This document shows positions 7,741 to 16,435 of a DNA stretch of 64,000 nucleotides, piece after piece (the stretch's first letter is position 1; every line of letters starts with the position of its first letter). Source of the stretch: Myxococcus xanthus (GTDB lineage Bacteria; Myxococcota; Myxococcia; Myxococcales; Myxococcaceae); the NCBI RefSeq assembly GCF_900106535.1, contig NZ_FNOH01000017.1, forward strand, positions 124,001-188,000, written 5' to 3'. The position numbers and the translations under genes were made by a program. The notes beneath the pieces were generated by a model that saw nothing but the letters and a program-made list of their open reading frames with translations, was not told where the DNA came from and made no database searches.

Positions 7741-10700
7741 ATGCGCGCCTTGACTGACCTGCCCTCCGACCCCACCTCTCCTCTGACCCTGGGCCTGCCG
7801 GGCTTTGTCTTCGAGGACCTGTATCGTCCCGCTGGTCTGCGCCGGTTGGCGGAGCGCTTCGACGCACAGCTCACCGAGGATGAGCCCGAGCTCTTCCAGG
7901 CCTTCGACGCGTACCGCAAGTCTGGCGGCACGAGCGTCAGCGGCGCCGCGGAGTCGGACCTGCTCGTCCGCGTGTCGCGCCACGTGTCGCGCTTCGTCAC
8001 GCGCCTCTTCCGAGTGGAGCAGGAGCTGGAGCGCCTGTCCGGCCGCCTCAAGGGCGAGCTGCCGCTCTTCGACTTCAAGCGCGAGTTCATCACCCGCCGC
8101 GTCTTCAAGAAGGGCGCCGCGGACCGCCCGGCGCTGGCGGAGTTCCCCTCGCTGGACGCGCGCATGCGGCTGATGCTCCAGCTGGGCTTCCCGGAGGCGC
8201 TGGCCACCGGGGACCTGGAGCGGGGTCTGGCGGAATCCGTCCTCTCGCTGATGGACCTGGAGCGCCTGTTCTCCAACGCGCTGCCCGCCGAGCGTCAGGG
8301 CGAGGCGGAGGCCCTGCGCGCCCGCTGGTCCGCGCTGCGCGAGGTGCTGCTGTCCACGCCCGAGGGCAAGGACGCCTTCGGCTCCAGCCTCGTCACGCAG
8401 GGCGATGACGCCGCGGAGATCCAGTCCGTGCGCGCGCTGCTGTCGCTGGCGGACCGTTGGACGTACGCGCGGGCGCTGCATCCGGAGACGAAGGACCTCT
8501 TCCACGCCTGGCCCACCCACCGGATTCCCAAGCCGCTGGTGTTCGACCAGCTCGTCCAGCTCCAGCGTCCGGACAACGAGCTGCCCGAGGCCACCGAGGG
8601 CCTGGAGCACCACCTCCGCCACCGCGACGGCTTCAAGCTCACCGACCGCCGGGGCACCTCGCGCGACGTGATGAACGAGGTGGACTACTGCGTGCTCTGT
8701 CACGAGCGGCAGAAGGACTCGTGCACCAAGGGGTTCCCCGCCAAGGACCCGGTGGCCGAGGGGCACCACTACAAGAAGAACCCGCTGGGCATCCCCCTCA
8801 ACGGGTGTCCGCTCGACGAGCGCATCTCCGAGGCGCACCTGCTCAAGCGTGAAGGCAACTCCGTGGCCGCGCTGGCCATGGTGACGCTCGACAACCCGAT
8901 GTGCCCGGGCACCGGCCACCGCATCTGCAATGACTGCATGAAGGCCTGCATCTTCCAGAAGCAGGAGCCGGTGAACATCCCCCTGGCGGAGACAGCCACG
9001 CTCACGGACGTGCTGAACCTGCCGTGGGGCTTCGAAATCTACGGCCTGCTCACGCGGTGGAACCCGCTCAACGTCCGCCGCCCGTACGCGCTGCCCTACG
9101 TGGGCCGCAACGTGCTGGTGGTGGGGCTGGGTCCCGCCGGCTACACGCTGTCGCACTACCTCCTCAACGAGGGCTTCGGCGTCACCGGCGTGGACGGCCT
9201 CAAGATTGAGCCCTTCCCCGACGCGCTCGTGGGCCGCAATGGCCACTCACTCCAGCCCATCCGCGACTGGTCCGCGCTCACCAGCGAGTTGGACGAGCGC
9301 ATCCTGGAGGGCTTTGGCGGCGTGTCCGAGTACGGAATCACCGTGCGCTGGGACAAGAACTTCCTCACGCTCATCCACCTCACGCTGGCGCGCCGGGAGA
9401 GCTTCCGCATCCACGGCGGCGTGCGCTTCGGTGGCACCCTCACGGTGGAGGACGCGTGGGCGCTGGGCTTCGACCACATCGCCATCGCCGCTGGCGCGGG
9501 CCGCCCGACCATCATCGGGATGAAGAACAACCTCATCCGGGGCATCCGCAAGGCCAGTGACTTCCTGATGGCGCTCCAGCTCACCGGCGCGTTCAAGAAG
9601 GACTCGCTGGCGAACCTCCAGGTGCAACTGCCCGCCATCGTCATCGGCGGTGGCCTCACCGGCATCGACACCGCCACCGAGCTGATGGCGTACTACCCGG
9701 TGCAGGTGGAGAAGGCGCTCGCCCGCCACGAGAAGCTGGTGTCCCAGGTGGGCGAAGAGGCCGTGCTGGCCCGCCTCGACGCGGAGGAGCGCGCCACCTA
9801 CCAGACGTTCCTGGAGCATGGCCGCGCCGTGCGCGAGGAGCGCCAGAAGGCGAAGGCCCTGGGCCGCGACCCGGACTTCATCAAGCTGGTGCGCGCGTGG
9901 GGCGGCGTCAGCCTCGTCTACCGCCGCAGCCTCACCGAGTCCCCCGCCTACCGCCTCAACCACGAGGAAGTGACGAAGGCGCTGGAGGAAGGCATCCGCT
10001 TCATCGAGCGCATGAGCCCGGTGGAGGCCCTGCCGGACGCCTCCGGCGCGGTGCGCGCGCTGCGCTTCGAGCGCATGGTGACGGTGGACGGCAAGCTCAA
10101 GGGCAGCGGCCAGTTCTTCGAGCTGCCCGCGCGCACGGTGTGCGTCGCCGCCGGCACGTCCCCCAACGTCACGTACGAGAAGGAATACCCGGGCACCTTC
10201 CAGCTCGACGCGCGCGGCGAGTACTTCCAGAGCCACGAGCTGGTGGACGCCGAAGACGGCTTCTCGCTGGCGCCCGTGAAGGCGAAGGAGGACCCGGCCG
10301 CGAAGACGGGGTTCTTCACCTCGTACCAGAAGGACGGCCGCTTCATCTCCTTCTACGGCGACAACCACCCGACCTACGCGGGCAACGTGGTGAAGGCCAT
10401 GGCCAGCGCGAAGGACGGCCACCCGCAGGTGGCGCGGCTGTACGCCAAGGAAGTGGCCGCGCTCGACTTCACCGACGAGGTGGCCCAGGCGGCGCGTGAC
10501 GCGCGCCGCGCCGCGCACTTCGCCAGGCTGGACGAGGCGTTCACCGCCACCGTGGTGGCCGTCAACCGGCTGACGCCGACCATCGTCGAGGTGGTGGTGC
10601 GCGCGCCCTTCGCGGCCAGCCACTTCTCTCCCGGCCAGTTCTACCGGCTGCAGAACTTCGAGCGGAACGCGCCCGTGGTGGACGGCGTGCGCCTCACCAT

Positions 10701-11520
10701 GGAGGGCCTGGCCCTCACCGGTGCCTGGGTGGACAAGGAGAAGGGGCTGATGGGCACCATCGTGCTGGAGATGGGCTCGTCCTCGCGCCTGTGCGCCGCG
10801 CTCAAGCCGGGTGAGCCCGTGGTGCTCATGGGCCCCACCGGCGCGCCCACGGAGATTGGCCACAACGAGACGGTGGTGCTCGTGGGCGGCGGTCTAGGCA
10901 ACGCGGTGCTCTTCTCCATCGCCCGCTCGCTCAAGGCGGCCGGCTGCCGCGTCGTGTACTTCGCCGGCTACCGGCAGAAGTCGGACTCCTTCAAGCACGA
11001 CGAAATCGAGGCCGGCACGGACCAGATTGTGTGGTCCGTGGACACTGGGGACACGATTGAGGCGCGCCGGCCGCAGGACGCGGCGTTCCGGGGCAACGTG
11101 GTGCAGGCGATGGTGGCCTACGCGGAGGGCAAGCTGGGCCCCGCCCCCGTCATCTCCCTGGCGGACGTGGACCGCATCATCGCCATCGGCTCGGACGGAA
11201 TGATGCGCGCGGTGGCCGAGGCGCGGCACGGCGTGCTCCAGCCGCACCTCAAGCCGGGGCACGAGGCCATCGGCTCCATCAACTCGCCGATGCAGTGCAT
11301 GATGAAGGAGATCTGCGCCCAGTGCCTCCAGCGGCACGTGGACCCGGTGACGGGCAAGGAGACGTGGGTGTTCTCCTGCTACAACCAGGACCAGCGGCTG
11401 GACCAGGTGGACTTCGTCAACCTCCGGCAGCGCCTGCGCGGCAACACCGTCATGGAGAAGGTCGCCGACGTCTACCTGGCGCAGCTCTTCAAGCAGGCCC
11501 CGCACCTCAAGCGCGTCTGA
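7741..11520 (+). CDS. Large FAD/Fe-S pyridine-nucleotide oxidoreductase (GltD/NfnB-like fused to PyrK/NfnA-like)
   Basis: A 1259-residue multidomain flavoprotein. Residues 1 to about 310 are an unrecognised helical region. Next come Fe-S-type cysteine clusters: YCVLCHERQKDSC near residue 315, NGCPL, then PMCPGTGHRICNDCMKAC near 390. A GltD-like FAD/NAD(P) unit follows, with VLVVGLGPAGYTLSHYLL near 455 and IVIGGGLTGIDTATEL near 633. From about residue 930 there is a ferredoxin-reductase-like barrel (HFSPGQFYRLQNFE), an NAD site (VVLVGGGLGNAVLFS near 1045), and a C-terminal cysteine set (MQCMMKEICAQC plus a later FSCYN) like the 2Fe-2S loop of PyrK. The architecture mirrors the two Nfn/Sud subunits fused in one chain, suggesting electron transfer between NAD(P)H and an iron-sulfur carrier. 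The ATG at 7741 is preferred over a TTG at 7699. Confidence 0.82.
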   Translation: MRALTDLPSDPTSPLTLGLPGFVFEDLYRPAGLRRLAERFDAQLTEDEPELFQAFDAYRKSGGTSVSGAAESDLLVRVSRHVSRFVTRLFRVEQELERLSGRLKGELPLFDFKREFITRRVFKKGAADRPALAEFPSLDARMRLMLQLGFPEALATGDLERGLAESVLSLMDLERLFSNALPAERQGEAEALRARWSALREVLLSTPEGKDAFGSSLVTQGDDAAEIQSVRALLSLADRWTYARALHPETKDLFHAWPTHRIPKPLVFDQLVQLQRPDNELPEATEGLEHHLRHRDGFKLTDRRGTSRDVMNEVDYCVLCHERQKDSCTKGFPAKDPVAEGHHYKKNPLGIPLNGCPLDERISEAHLLKREGNSVAALAMVTLDNPMCPGTGHRICNDCMKACIFQKQEPVNIPLAETATLTDVLNLPWGFEIYGLLTRWNPLNVRRPYALPYVGRNVLVVGLGPAGYTLSHYLLNEGFGVTGVDGLKIEPFPDALVGRNGHSLQPIRDWSALTSELDERILEGFGGVSEYGITVRWDKNFLTLIHLTLARRESFRIHGGVRFGGTLTVEDAWALGFDHIAIAAGAGRPTIIGMKNNLIRGIRKASDFLMALQLTGAFKKDSLANLQVQLPAIVIGGGLTGIDTATELMAYYPVQVEKALARHEKLVSQVGEEAVLARLDAEERATYQTFLEHGRAVREERQKAKALGRDPDFIKLVRAWGGVSLVYRRSLTESPAYRLNHEEVTKALEEGIRFIERMSPVEALPDASGAVRALRFERMVTVDGKLKGSGQFFELPARTVCVAAGTSPNVTYEKEYPGTFQLDARGEYFQSHELVDAEDGFSLAPVKAKEDPAAKTGFFTSYQKDGRFISFYGDNHPTYAGNVVKAMASAKDGHPQVARLYAKEVAALDFTDEVAQAARDARRAAHFARLDEAFTATVVAVNRLTPTIVEVVVRAPFAASHFSPGQFYRLQNFERNAPVVDGVRLTMEGLALTGAWVDKEKGLMGTIVLEMGSSSRLCAALKPGEPVVLMGPTGAPTEIGHNETVVLVGGGLGNAVLFSIARSLKAAGCRVVYFAGYRQKSDSFKHDEIEAGTDQIVWSVDTGDTIEARRPQDAAFRGNVVQAMVAYAEGKLGPAPVISLADVDRIIAIGSDGMMRAVAEARHGVLQPHLKPGHEAIGSINSPMQCMMKEICAQCLQRHVDPVTGKETWVFSCYNQDQRLDQVDFVNLRQRLRGNTVMEKVADVYLAQLFKQAPHLKRV

Positions 11521-11537
11521 GGCGAGAAGGCGGGGCC

Positions 11538-11567
11538 CGTCTTCACCGGCGTGTGCCGGTGAAGACG
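11538..11567. terminator. Bidirectional hairpin terminator
   Basis: A perfect 13-bp stem (11538-11550 with 11555-11567) and GTGT loop lie between two convergent genes. The stop codon of the minus-strand lipoprotein (11543-11545) sits inside the left arm, so the hairpin includes the end of that coding sequence. Confidence 0.75.
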
Positions 11568-12214
11568 CGAATCATCTCCTGGTAGTTCTGGATGAGGTCT
11601 TCCTCGCGCGTCAGGACGACGTCGATGTTCGCATCGCCGTAGTCGCGGCGGGCATCGGCCAGCGTCTGGAAGGCCTCCACCTGGGCGCGCATTGACGCCA
11701 CCTGGGGCGCCATGCCCTGTTGCTGCTCGGGCGGCAGCTTCGCCTGGAGCGCCTCCAGTTTCTTCAGCTCCTCTTCGTATTGGAGCGTGCGCCCCAACTG
11801 CCGCTGACTGACGACGGCGGTGACGACCTCCGCGATGCCGTTGACGTCCGCCTCGGAGAGCTGTGCCTCGCGGCGCGCCTCGGCCTCCGCCTTGGCCTTG
11901 GCCTCCACCACCTTCAGGCCCTCGCGCGCGGCGGCCATGGCCTCCGGGGTGCCGGCGTCCACCAACGCCCCCAGGTTCTGCAGGCCCTTCATGAGCGAGC
12001 CGTACACCTCCAACATCCGCCGCTGATAGCCCACGTACGCGTCCAGCTTCTCCTTCGTCACCGTGTAGGGGCCTGCCTCCACCACACCGTCGGGAGCGCC
12101 GGGGGCCTGCTCGCCCACCACCCCGGCGGGCGGCCCGGAAGCGTCCTCGGGTTTCTTACAGGCCGAGAAGGCCACGAGCACCCACAGTCCCCACAGCACC
12201 TTGCGCACGCGCAT
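11543..12214 (-). CDS. Putative lipoprotein with coiled-coil/helical body
   Basis: A 223-residue protein with a lipoprotein signal peptide, LWGLWVLVAFSACKKPEDAS, giving Cys at about residue 19. The mature part is almost wholly helical and charged, with long Glu/Ala/Lys/Arg/Gln stretches such as EAKAKAEAEARREAQLSEAD and LQYEEELKKLEALQAKL, and no recognised catalytic motif. It is convergent with the large oxidoreductase and probably monocistronic. A structural or stress-related envelope role is possible but not shown. The start is the first Met, at a normal distance before the hydrophobic core. Confidence 0.72.
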   Translation of the reverse strand: MRVRKVLWGLWVLVAFSACKKPEDASGPPAGVVGEQAPGAPDGVVEAGPYTVTKEKLDAYVGYQRRMLEVYGSLMKGLQNLGALVDAGTPEAMAAAREGLKVVEAKAKAEAEARREAQLSEADVNGIAEVVTAVVSQRQLGRTLQYEEELKKLEALQAKLPPEQQQGMAPQVASMRAQVEAFQTLADARRDYGDANIDVVLTREEDLIQNYQEMIRVFTGTRR

Positions 12215-12397
12215 TCCTCCAGACGGGACATGTCAGCCCCTCATGTATGCTCCGGCAACCTGGGCGGTGAGAGGCGTCCCGCCTCTGTCTGTCACGGTGG
12301 GGTTGTTCCGGCCACTGAACAATCGCCGCATTACCTTTGACCAACCCTGCCGCGCTCGTGTACGAACCGCGGTTCTGTCGAAAGCGGTGGAGGGAAT

Positions 12398-12895
12398 TTG
12401 AGGCTTTTCCTGGTTAGGCACGCGGATGCGGACGCGGAGATCCCCGAGGGTCTCGGTGACGAGGCACGCGCCCTCACCGCGAAGTCCCGCACCAGCACTG
12501 CCCAGCATTTCGCTTCGCTGACCGAGCGCATCGGTCCTGTGGGGCGCATCCTGACCAGCCCGCTGGTTCGCACGGTGCAGACGGCGCAGATTCTCTCCAT
12601 CTCCGCCAGGTTCGAGGGCCCGCTGAAGGTGCATCGCTGCTTGCTGCCCGACATGCCCGTGGGCGCGGTGGAACCGGTGCTCAACGAGTACGCGGACGAG
12701 AACCTCGTCCTCGTGGGTCACCAGCCGTCCATGGGCGCCCTGGCGGCCCATCTGCTCGGCATGCAGTCCTTCCCCAAGCCCGTCAACCCGGGCACCGTCA
12801 TCGGCCTGGAGCGCGCGGAGGGGGAGTCTTCACCGGCGTTCAAGTTCCTGTTCTACGCCGCCCCTGGTCAGCAGGTGCTCGACATCATCCAGTGA
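12398..12895 (+). CDS. sixA: Phosphohistidine phosphatase SixA-like
   Basis: A 165-residue histidine phosphatase. The catalytic LVRHADAD lies at residues 5-12, ILTSPLVRTVQTAQIL supplies the second arginine, and LVLVGHQPSMGAL supplies the second catalytic histidine. SixA proteins remove phosphate from phosphohistidine in signalling or PTS proteins. The gene starts with TTG at 12398, and GGAGGG at 12389-12394 decides this start; no upstream ATG preserves the family N-terminus, where the hydrophobic strand before RHA begins immediately. CyaY follows after 13 bases. Confidence 0.88.
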   Translation: MRLFLVRHADADAEIPEGLGDEARALTAKSRTSTAQHFASLTERIGPVGRILTSPLVRTVQTAQILSISARFEGPLKVHRCLLPDMPVGAVEPVLNEYADENLVLVGHQPSMGALAAHLLGMQSFPKPVNPGTVIGLERAEGESSPAFKFLFYAAPGQQVLDIIQ

Positions 12896-12908
12896 GGCCA
12901 TTGCGGCC

Positions 12909-13241
12909 ATGATGGACGAAGCTCGCTACAACCAGTTGGTCTCCGCCGCGTTCAAGCGCATCCTCGCCGCGGCGGACACCATCGACCCTGACATCCTGGA
13001 AGCCGACAGCACCGGCGACATGGTGACGCTCACCGCCGCTTCGCGGGAGAAGTGCATCGTCAACACCCAGCGCGCCGTGCGGCAGATCTGGGTGGCGGGC
13101 CAGGGTCAGGGCATCCACTTCGACTACGACGCGGCCACCGGCACCTGGAAGGACGACAAGGGCCGGGGCCTGGAGTTGATGTCGTTCGTCGCGGACGTCG
13201 TCCGCGGCATCACCGGGGCGGACTTCGTCTATCCCGGCTGA
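12909..13241 (+). CDS. cyaY: Iron donor protein CyaY (bacterial frataxin)
   Basis: A 110-residue frataxin-fold protein, the usual size. The N-terminal helix MDEARYNQLVSAAFKRILAA contains acidic residues, followed by IDPDILEADSTGDMVTLTA, REKCIVNTQRAVRQIWVAG and HFDYDAATGTWKDDKG, matching the family order of helix, acidic edge and beta-sheet. Frataxins bind iron and modulate the IscS cysteine desulfurase during Fe-S assembly. The gene follows sixA closely and probably shares its transcript. Its 3' end overlaps that of the convergent gene at 13229 by 13 bases. Confidence 0.88.
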   Translation: MMDEARYNQLVSAAFKRILAAADTIDPDILEADSTGDMVTLTAASREKCIVNTQRAVRQIWVAGQGQGIHFDYDAATGTWKDDKGRGLELMSFVADVVRGITGADFVYPG

Positions 13242-14872
13242 GTCCTGCCGCTCGCGGCCTCCACCCAGTCCCCACCCGCGGCCTGAGCGCGACGCAGGGC
13301 TTCTCCAGCCTCTTTGAGGAGGCTGCCGAAGCTGACCTGAGACAGGGCGCCCGCCACGGGTCCACGGCCCGACGGGGGCTCGGAGACGGCGACACCCACG
13401 GAGGCGCTGGCGCCCTCGTAGGCCGTCAGGGACTTGATGAGCTCGCGCAGGCGCTGCCCCACCACCAGCGCGCCGGAGCGCGGCGTGTGCGGAAGGAAGA
13501 CGACGAAGCGACTGTCCGCGAAGGGCACGGCGACGTCGATGTCGCGCACTCCGGACACCAGCAGTCCCAGGGCCTCGGCGAGCGCGAGCTTCCGCGCGGC
13601 AGGGGCCAGGGGCGCGGCTTTCTCCGCGAACTTGTCGATGTCCACCAGCAACACGGCGATGGGGTAGCGGTAGCGCCGGCTGCGCTTCACCTCCATCAAC
13701 ATCAGCCGCTTGAGGAACTCGAAGTCCGGAGAGGAGCCGACCGCCGCCACGTCGGACCGGCTGATGCGGCTGGCGCCTGGGACAGGCGTGGGGGCGAGCG
13801 CGGGGAAGGCGCCGGAGTGCCGGGCACCCACCGAGGGAGGCTGAGCGCTGGCGGCTGGTGTCGCGGTGGCGGCGTCAGACGCGCTCGTCGACACAGCACC
13901 CGAGTCCGCGGGTTTCGCCGCCCAAATCGCCGGGGCCTCGGGCGGAGACGTCTGCGCGGACGACGGCTCGAAACCGGCGCCTGATGCAGCGACGGCCTCC
14001 GTGGCCTCGGGCCCGTCCTCGGACGCTGTCCTGGCGGCATCCCGCTCGTCGGCCTCTGGCTCCGCGTGGAGCAGTGGAAGGTCGTCTTCCTCGGAAGCCT
14101 GCATCTCCGCTGTGGCCGAAGCAGGCACCTCGCCCGCATCCGGGGCCGTGCTGCCCGCTTCGGAGGACGGCGACGTGATGGGCTCTTCGTCCAGCTCAGG
14201 TGGCAGCGACGCGGACTTCGCGCCGTGGCCCTCGGACAACGGCGCTTCCGCCTCGCGCGGCGGTGGCACCACCCGCGCCTGTGCGCTCTCCGCTTCCGGT
14301 GCCTCTTCGTCGAGCGGCGGCGGAGGGGGCATGCCCCGCGCATCCACACTCTCGACAGGTGCATCCACGCCGTCGAGCGGCGGAGGAGGAGGCGGAACCA
14401 TCCGCCCGCCCAACGCGCCCGGAAGCGGAGGGGGCCCACCCGCGTGAGACGCCCCATCGAACGGGGGTGGCGGCGGCCGTACGCCCACGGAACCCACCCG
14501 CCGCAGCGCCTCCTCGCGCTGGACAAGCAGGGACACGCACGTCAACACCGTGGGGCGCTTCAGCGGCCCCACCAGGCACCCGTCCGCGCCCGCCTGGGCG
14601 GCCCGCGTGTCTGCCTGCTCCTCGTCCGGCGAATACAACAGCAACACCGGCGCGGCGAGGCCTTCGGCCCGCATGCTCCGGCACAGCGCCTCACCGTCCA
14701 GGGCGCCCGTTCCGGACGCCAGCAGGACGGTGGGCATTCGTTCCCTCACCGTGCGCAGCGCCTCGTCGACGCTGCTCACCCAGGACACTTCATGACCGGC
14801 GGATTCGAGATAGCGGCGCAGAACGCCCGCCACCGGTGCGGAGGGCTCGGCGAGGACGATGGAGGACATCAA
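13229..14872 (-). CDS. Pseudo-receiver / degenerate GGDEF protein with long Pro/Ala/Ser/Glu linker
   Basis: A 547-residue protein. Residues 1-125 have a receiver fold (IVLAEPSAPVAGVLRRYLES), but the strand that should end in the phospho-accepting Asp reads TVLLASGTG, with Ala in its place. Residues about 130-360 are low complexity: poly-Pro runs plus Ala/Ser/Glu. The C-terminal 180 residues match a GGDEF fold (VLLVDIDKFAEKAAPL), but the catalytic GGDEF signature reads ADSRF near residue 455, so cyclase activity is unlikely. It could bind c-di-GMP or partners as a pseudoenzyme. Its start overlaps the frr stop by four bases, which places it at the end of the rpsB-tsf-pyrH-frr operon. Confidence 0.85.
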   Translation of the reverse strand: MMSSIVLAEPSAPVAGVLRRYLESAGHEVSWVSSVDEALRTVRERMPTVLLASGTGALDGEALCRSMRAEGLAAPVLLLYSPDEEQADTRAAQAGADGCLVGPLKRPTVLTCVSLLVQREEALRRVGSVGVRPPPPPFDGASHAGGPPPLPGALGGRMVPPPPPPLDGVDAPVESVDARGMPPPPPLDEEAPEAESAQARVVPPPREAEAPLSEGHGAKSASLPPELDEEPITSPSSEAGSTAPDAGEVPASATAEMQASEEDDLPLLHAEPEADERDAARTASEDGPEATEAVAASGAGFEPSSAQTSPPEAPAIWAAKPADSGAVSTSASDAATATPAASAQPPSVGARHSGAFPALAPTPVPGASRISRSDVAAVGSSPDFEFLKRLMLMEVKRSRRYRYPIAVLLVDIDKFAEKAAPLAPAARKLALAEALGLLVSGVRDIDVAVPFADSRFVVFLPHTPRSGALVVGQRLRELIKSLTAYEGASASVGVAVSEPPSGRGPVAGALSQVSFGSLLKEAGEALRRAQAAGGDWVEAASGRTQPG

Positions 14873-15426
14873 ACCTCCATGACCTCCTTCTCCTTCTTCT
14901 TCACGATTTCATCCACCTGCGTGATGCCCGCGTCGGTCTGCTTCTGCACGACCTCGGTGATGCGCTTGTGGTCGTCCTCGGTGATCTTCTTGTCCTTCAG
15001 CTGCGTCTTCAGCACCTCGTTCGCGTCGCGGCGGAGGTTGCGGATGGTGACCTTGAACTCCTCGCCCTTGGTCTTCACCTGCTTGGCGATGTCCTTGCGG
15101 CGCTCTTCAGTGAGCGGCGGGAAGGGCAGGCGAATCATCTCGCCGTCGTTCATCGGGTTGATGCCCAGGTTCGCCTCGCGCAGCGCCTTCTCGATGTCCT
15201 TGAGGACGCTCTTCTCCCACGGCTTGATGGTGATGAGCCGGGGCTCGGGCGCGTTCACGCTGGCCACGCCCGACAGCGGCGTCGGCGTGCCGTAGTAGTC
15301 CACCCGGACGCCCTCCAGGATGGCGATGCTGGCGCGGCCCGTGCGGACCCTCGTCAGGTCCGTGCGCAGGCCCTCGAGCGATTTGTCGATACGGCCCTTC
15401 AGTTCGGCGACGACGTCTCCACTCAT
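14869..15426 (-). CDS. frr: Ribosome recycling factor
   Basis: A 185-residue protein, the standard length. It shows LKGRIDKSLEGLRTDLTRVR, TGRASIAILEGVRVDYYGTP, LNQ-equivalent VASVNAPEPRLITIKPWEKS, LGINPMNDGEMIRLPFPPLT and RRDANEVLKTQLKDKKITED. RRF splits post-termination ribosomes together with EF-G. It sits 38 bases downstream of pyrH, in the conserved order rpsB-tsf-pyrH-frr, and its last four bases overlap the degenerate GGDEF gene. Confidence 0.97.
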   Translation of the reverse strand: MSGDVVAELKGRIDKSLEGLRTDLTRVRTGRASIAILEGVRVDYYGTPTPLSGVASVNAPEPRLITIKPWEKSVLKDIEKALREANLGINPMNDGEMIRLPFPPLTEERRKDIAKQVKTKGEEFKVTIRNLRRDANEVLKTQLKDKKITEDDHKRITEVVQKQTDAGITQVDEIVKKKEKEVMEV

Positions 15427-15464
15427 TGCGTTCTCTCCTTGAGTGCTTGCCGGTGGGTCGGGAC

Positions 15465-16217
15465 TCAGGCCCAGACCGTCTCGCTGCCACCCACCAACGT
15501 ACCAATGTCCCCTTCACCCAGCACCGCGCGGCGGATGTTGCCCCGCTGCGTCAGGTCGAACACGATGATGGGCAGCTTGTTGTCCATGCACAGCGAGATG
15601 GCCGTGGAGTCCATGACGTTGAGATTCTGCTTCAACACGTCCATGTAAGTCAGCGACCGATAGCGCCGTGCGGTGGGGTCCTTCTTCGGGTCCGCGCTGT
15701 ACACCCCGTCCACCTTGGTTGCCTTCAGGATGACCTGCGCGTTGATTTCCATGGCGCGCAGGGAGGCGGCGGTGTCGGTGGTGAAGTACGGGTTGCCGGT
15801 GCCCGCCGCGAAAATCACCACGCGGCCCTTCTCCAGGTGGCGCACGGCGCGCCGGCGGATGTACGGCTCGGCAATCTGCTCCATCTTGATGGCGGACAGC
15901 ACGCGCGTGTGCAGACCCTTCTTCTCCAGCGCGTCCTGCATGGCCATGGAGTTGATGCAGGTGGCCAGCATGCCCATGTAGTCGGCGCTGGCGCGGTCCA
16001 TGCCCTCCGTGGCGCCCGCGACCCCCCGGAAGATGTTGCCGCCGCCAATCACCAGCGCGACCTCCACGCCGGCCTGCGCCAACTCGATGACTTCCTCGGC
16101 GATGCCCATCAGCGTGGGCGGATGGATGCCGTACTTCCCCTCCCCCATCAGGGCCTCGCCCGAGAGCTTGAGGAGAATGCGCTGATACGGGAGCGGCTTC
16201 TTCGTGTCGGAGGACAT
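15465..16217 (-). CDS. pyrH: Uridylate kinase
   Basis: A 250-residue amino-acid-kinase-fold UMP kinase. Motifs are ILLKLSGEALMGEGKYGI at the phosphate-binding start, VALVIGGGNIFRG, GMLATCINSMAMQDALEKKG, VIFAAGTGNPYFTTDTAAS and KATKVDGVYSADPKKDP. It phosphorylates UMP to UDP as a hexamer, using ATP, in pyrimidine nucleotide synthesis. It lies downstream of tsf across a 218-base spacer rich in stem-loops, and 38 bases before frr. Confidence 0.97.
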   Translation of the reverse strand: MSSDTKKPLPYQRILLKLSGEALMGEGKYGIHPPTLMGIAEEVIELAQAGVEVALVIGGGNIFRGVAGATEGMDRASADYMGMLATCINSMAMQDALEKKGLHTRVLSAIKMEQIAEPYIRRRAVRHLEKGRVVIFAAGTGNPYFTTDTAASLRAMEINAQVILKATKVDGVYSADPKKDPTARRYRSLTYMDVLKQNLNVMDSTAISLCMDNKLPIIVFDLTQRGNIRRAVLGEGDIGTLVGGSETVWA

Positions 16218-16334
16218 GCGCCACCGCTTCTATCCCCCGCTCCGCGAGGGATCAACGCTGGAGTCGGTGGGCCGGCCCCACATCGTCCGCTGGCGGTCGC
16301 ACGGGGAGGGGCCAATCAGACCCGCAAAAAGCGA

Positions 16335-16428
16335 GGGCCGCGTCGCCCGGACGCCCCGTGGGGGGTGTTTCCGGCGCGCGCGGCCCTTGTCAGCCCTGCG
16401 TCCAGGCTCGCGGCCCCGTGGGGACCGC
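16335..16428 (-). terminator. Structured spacer between tsf and pyrH (candidate terminator/attenuator)
   Basis: Just below the tsf stop there is a hairpin, GCGGCCCC-GT-GGGGACCGC (16410-16428). It is followed by a larger stem-loop with arms GGGCCGCG (16335-16342) and CGCGGCCC (16379-16386) enclosing a second CCCCGTGGGG. The 218-base gap is unusual inside this operon. The structure could attenuate read-through into pyrH-frr or process the transcript. No T-run is present. Confidence 0.35.
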
Positions 16429-16435
16429 GGAGGCC

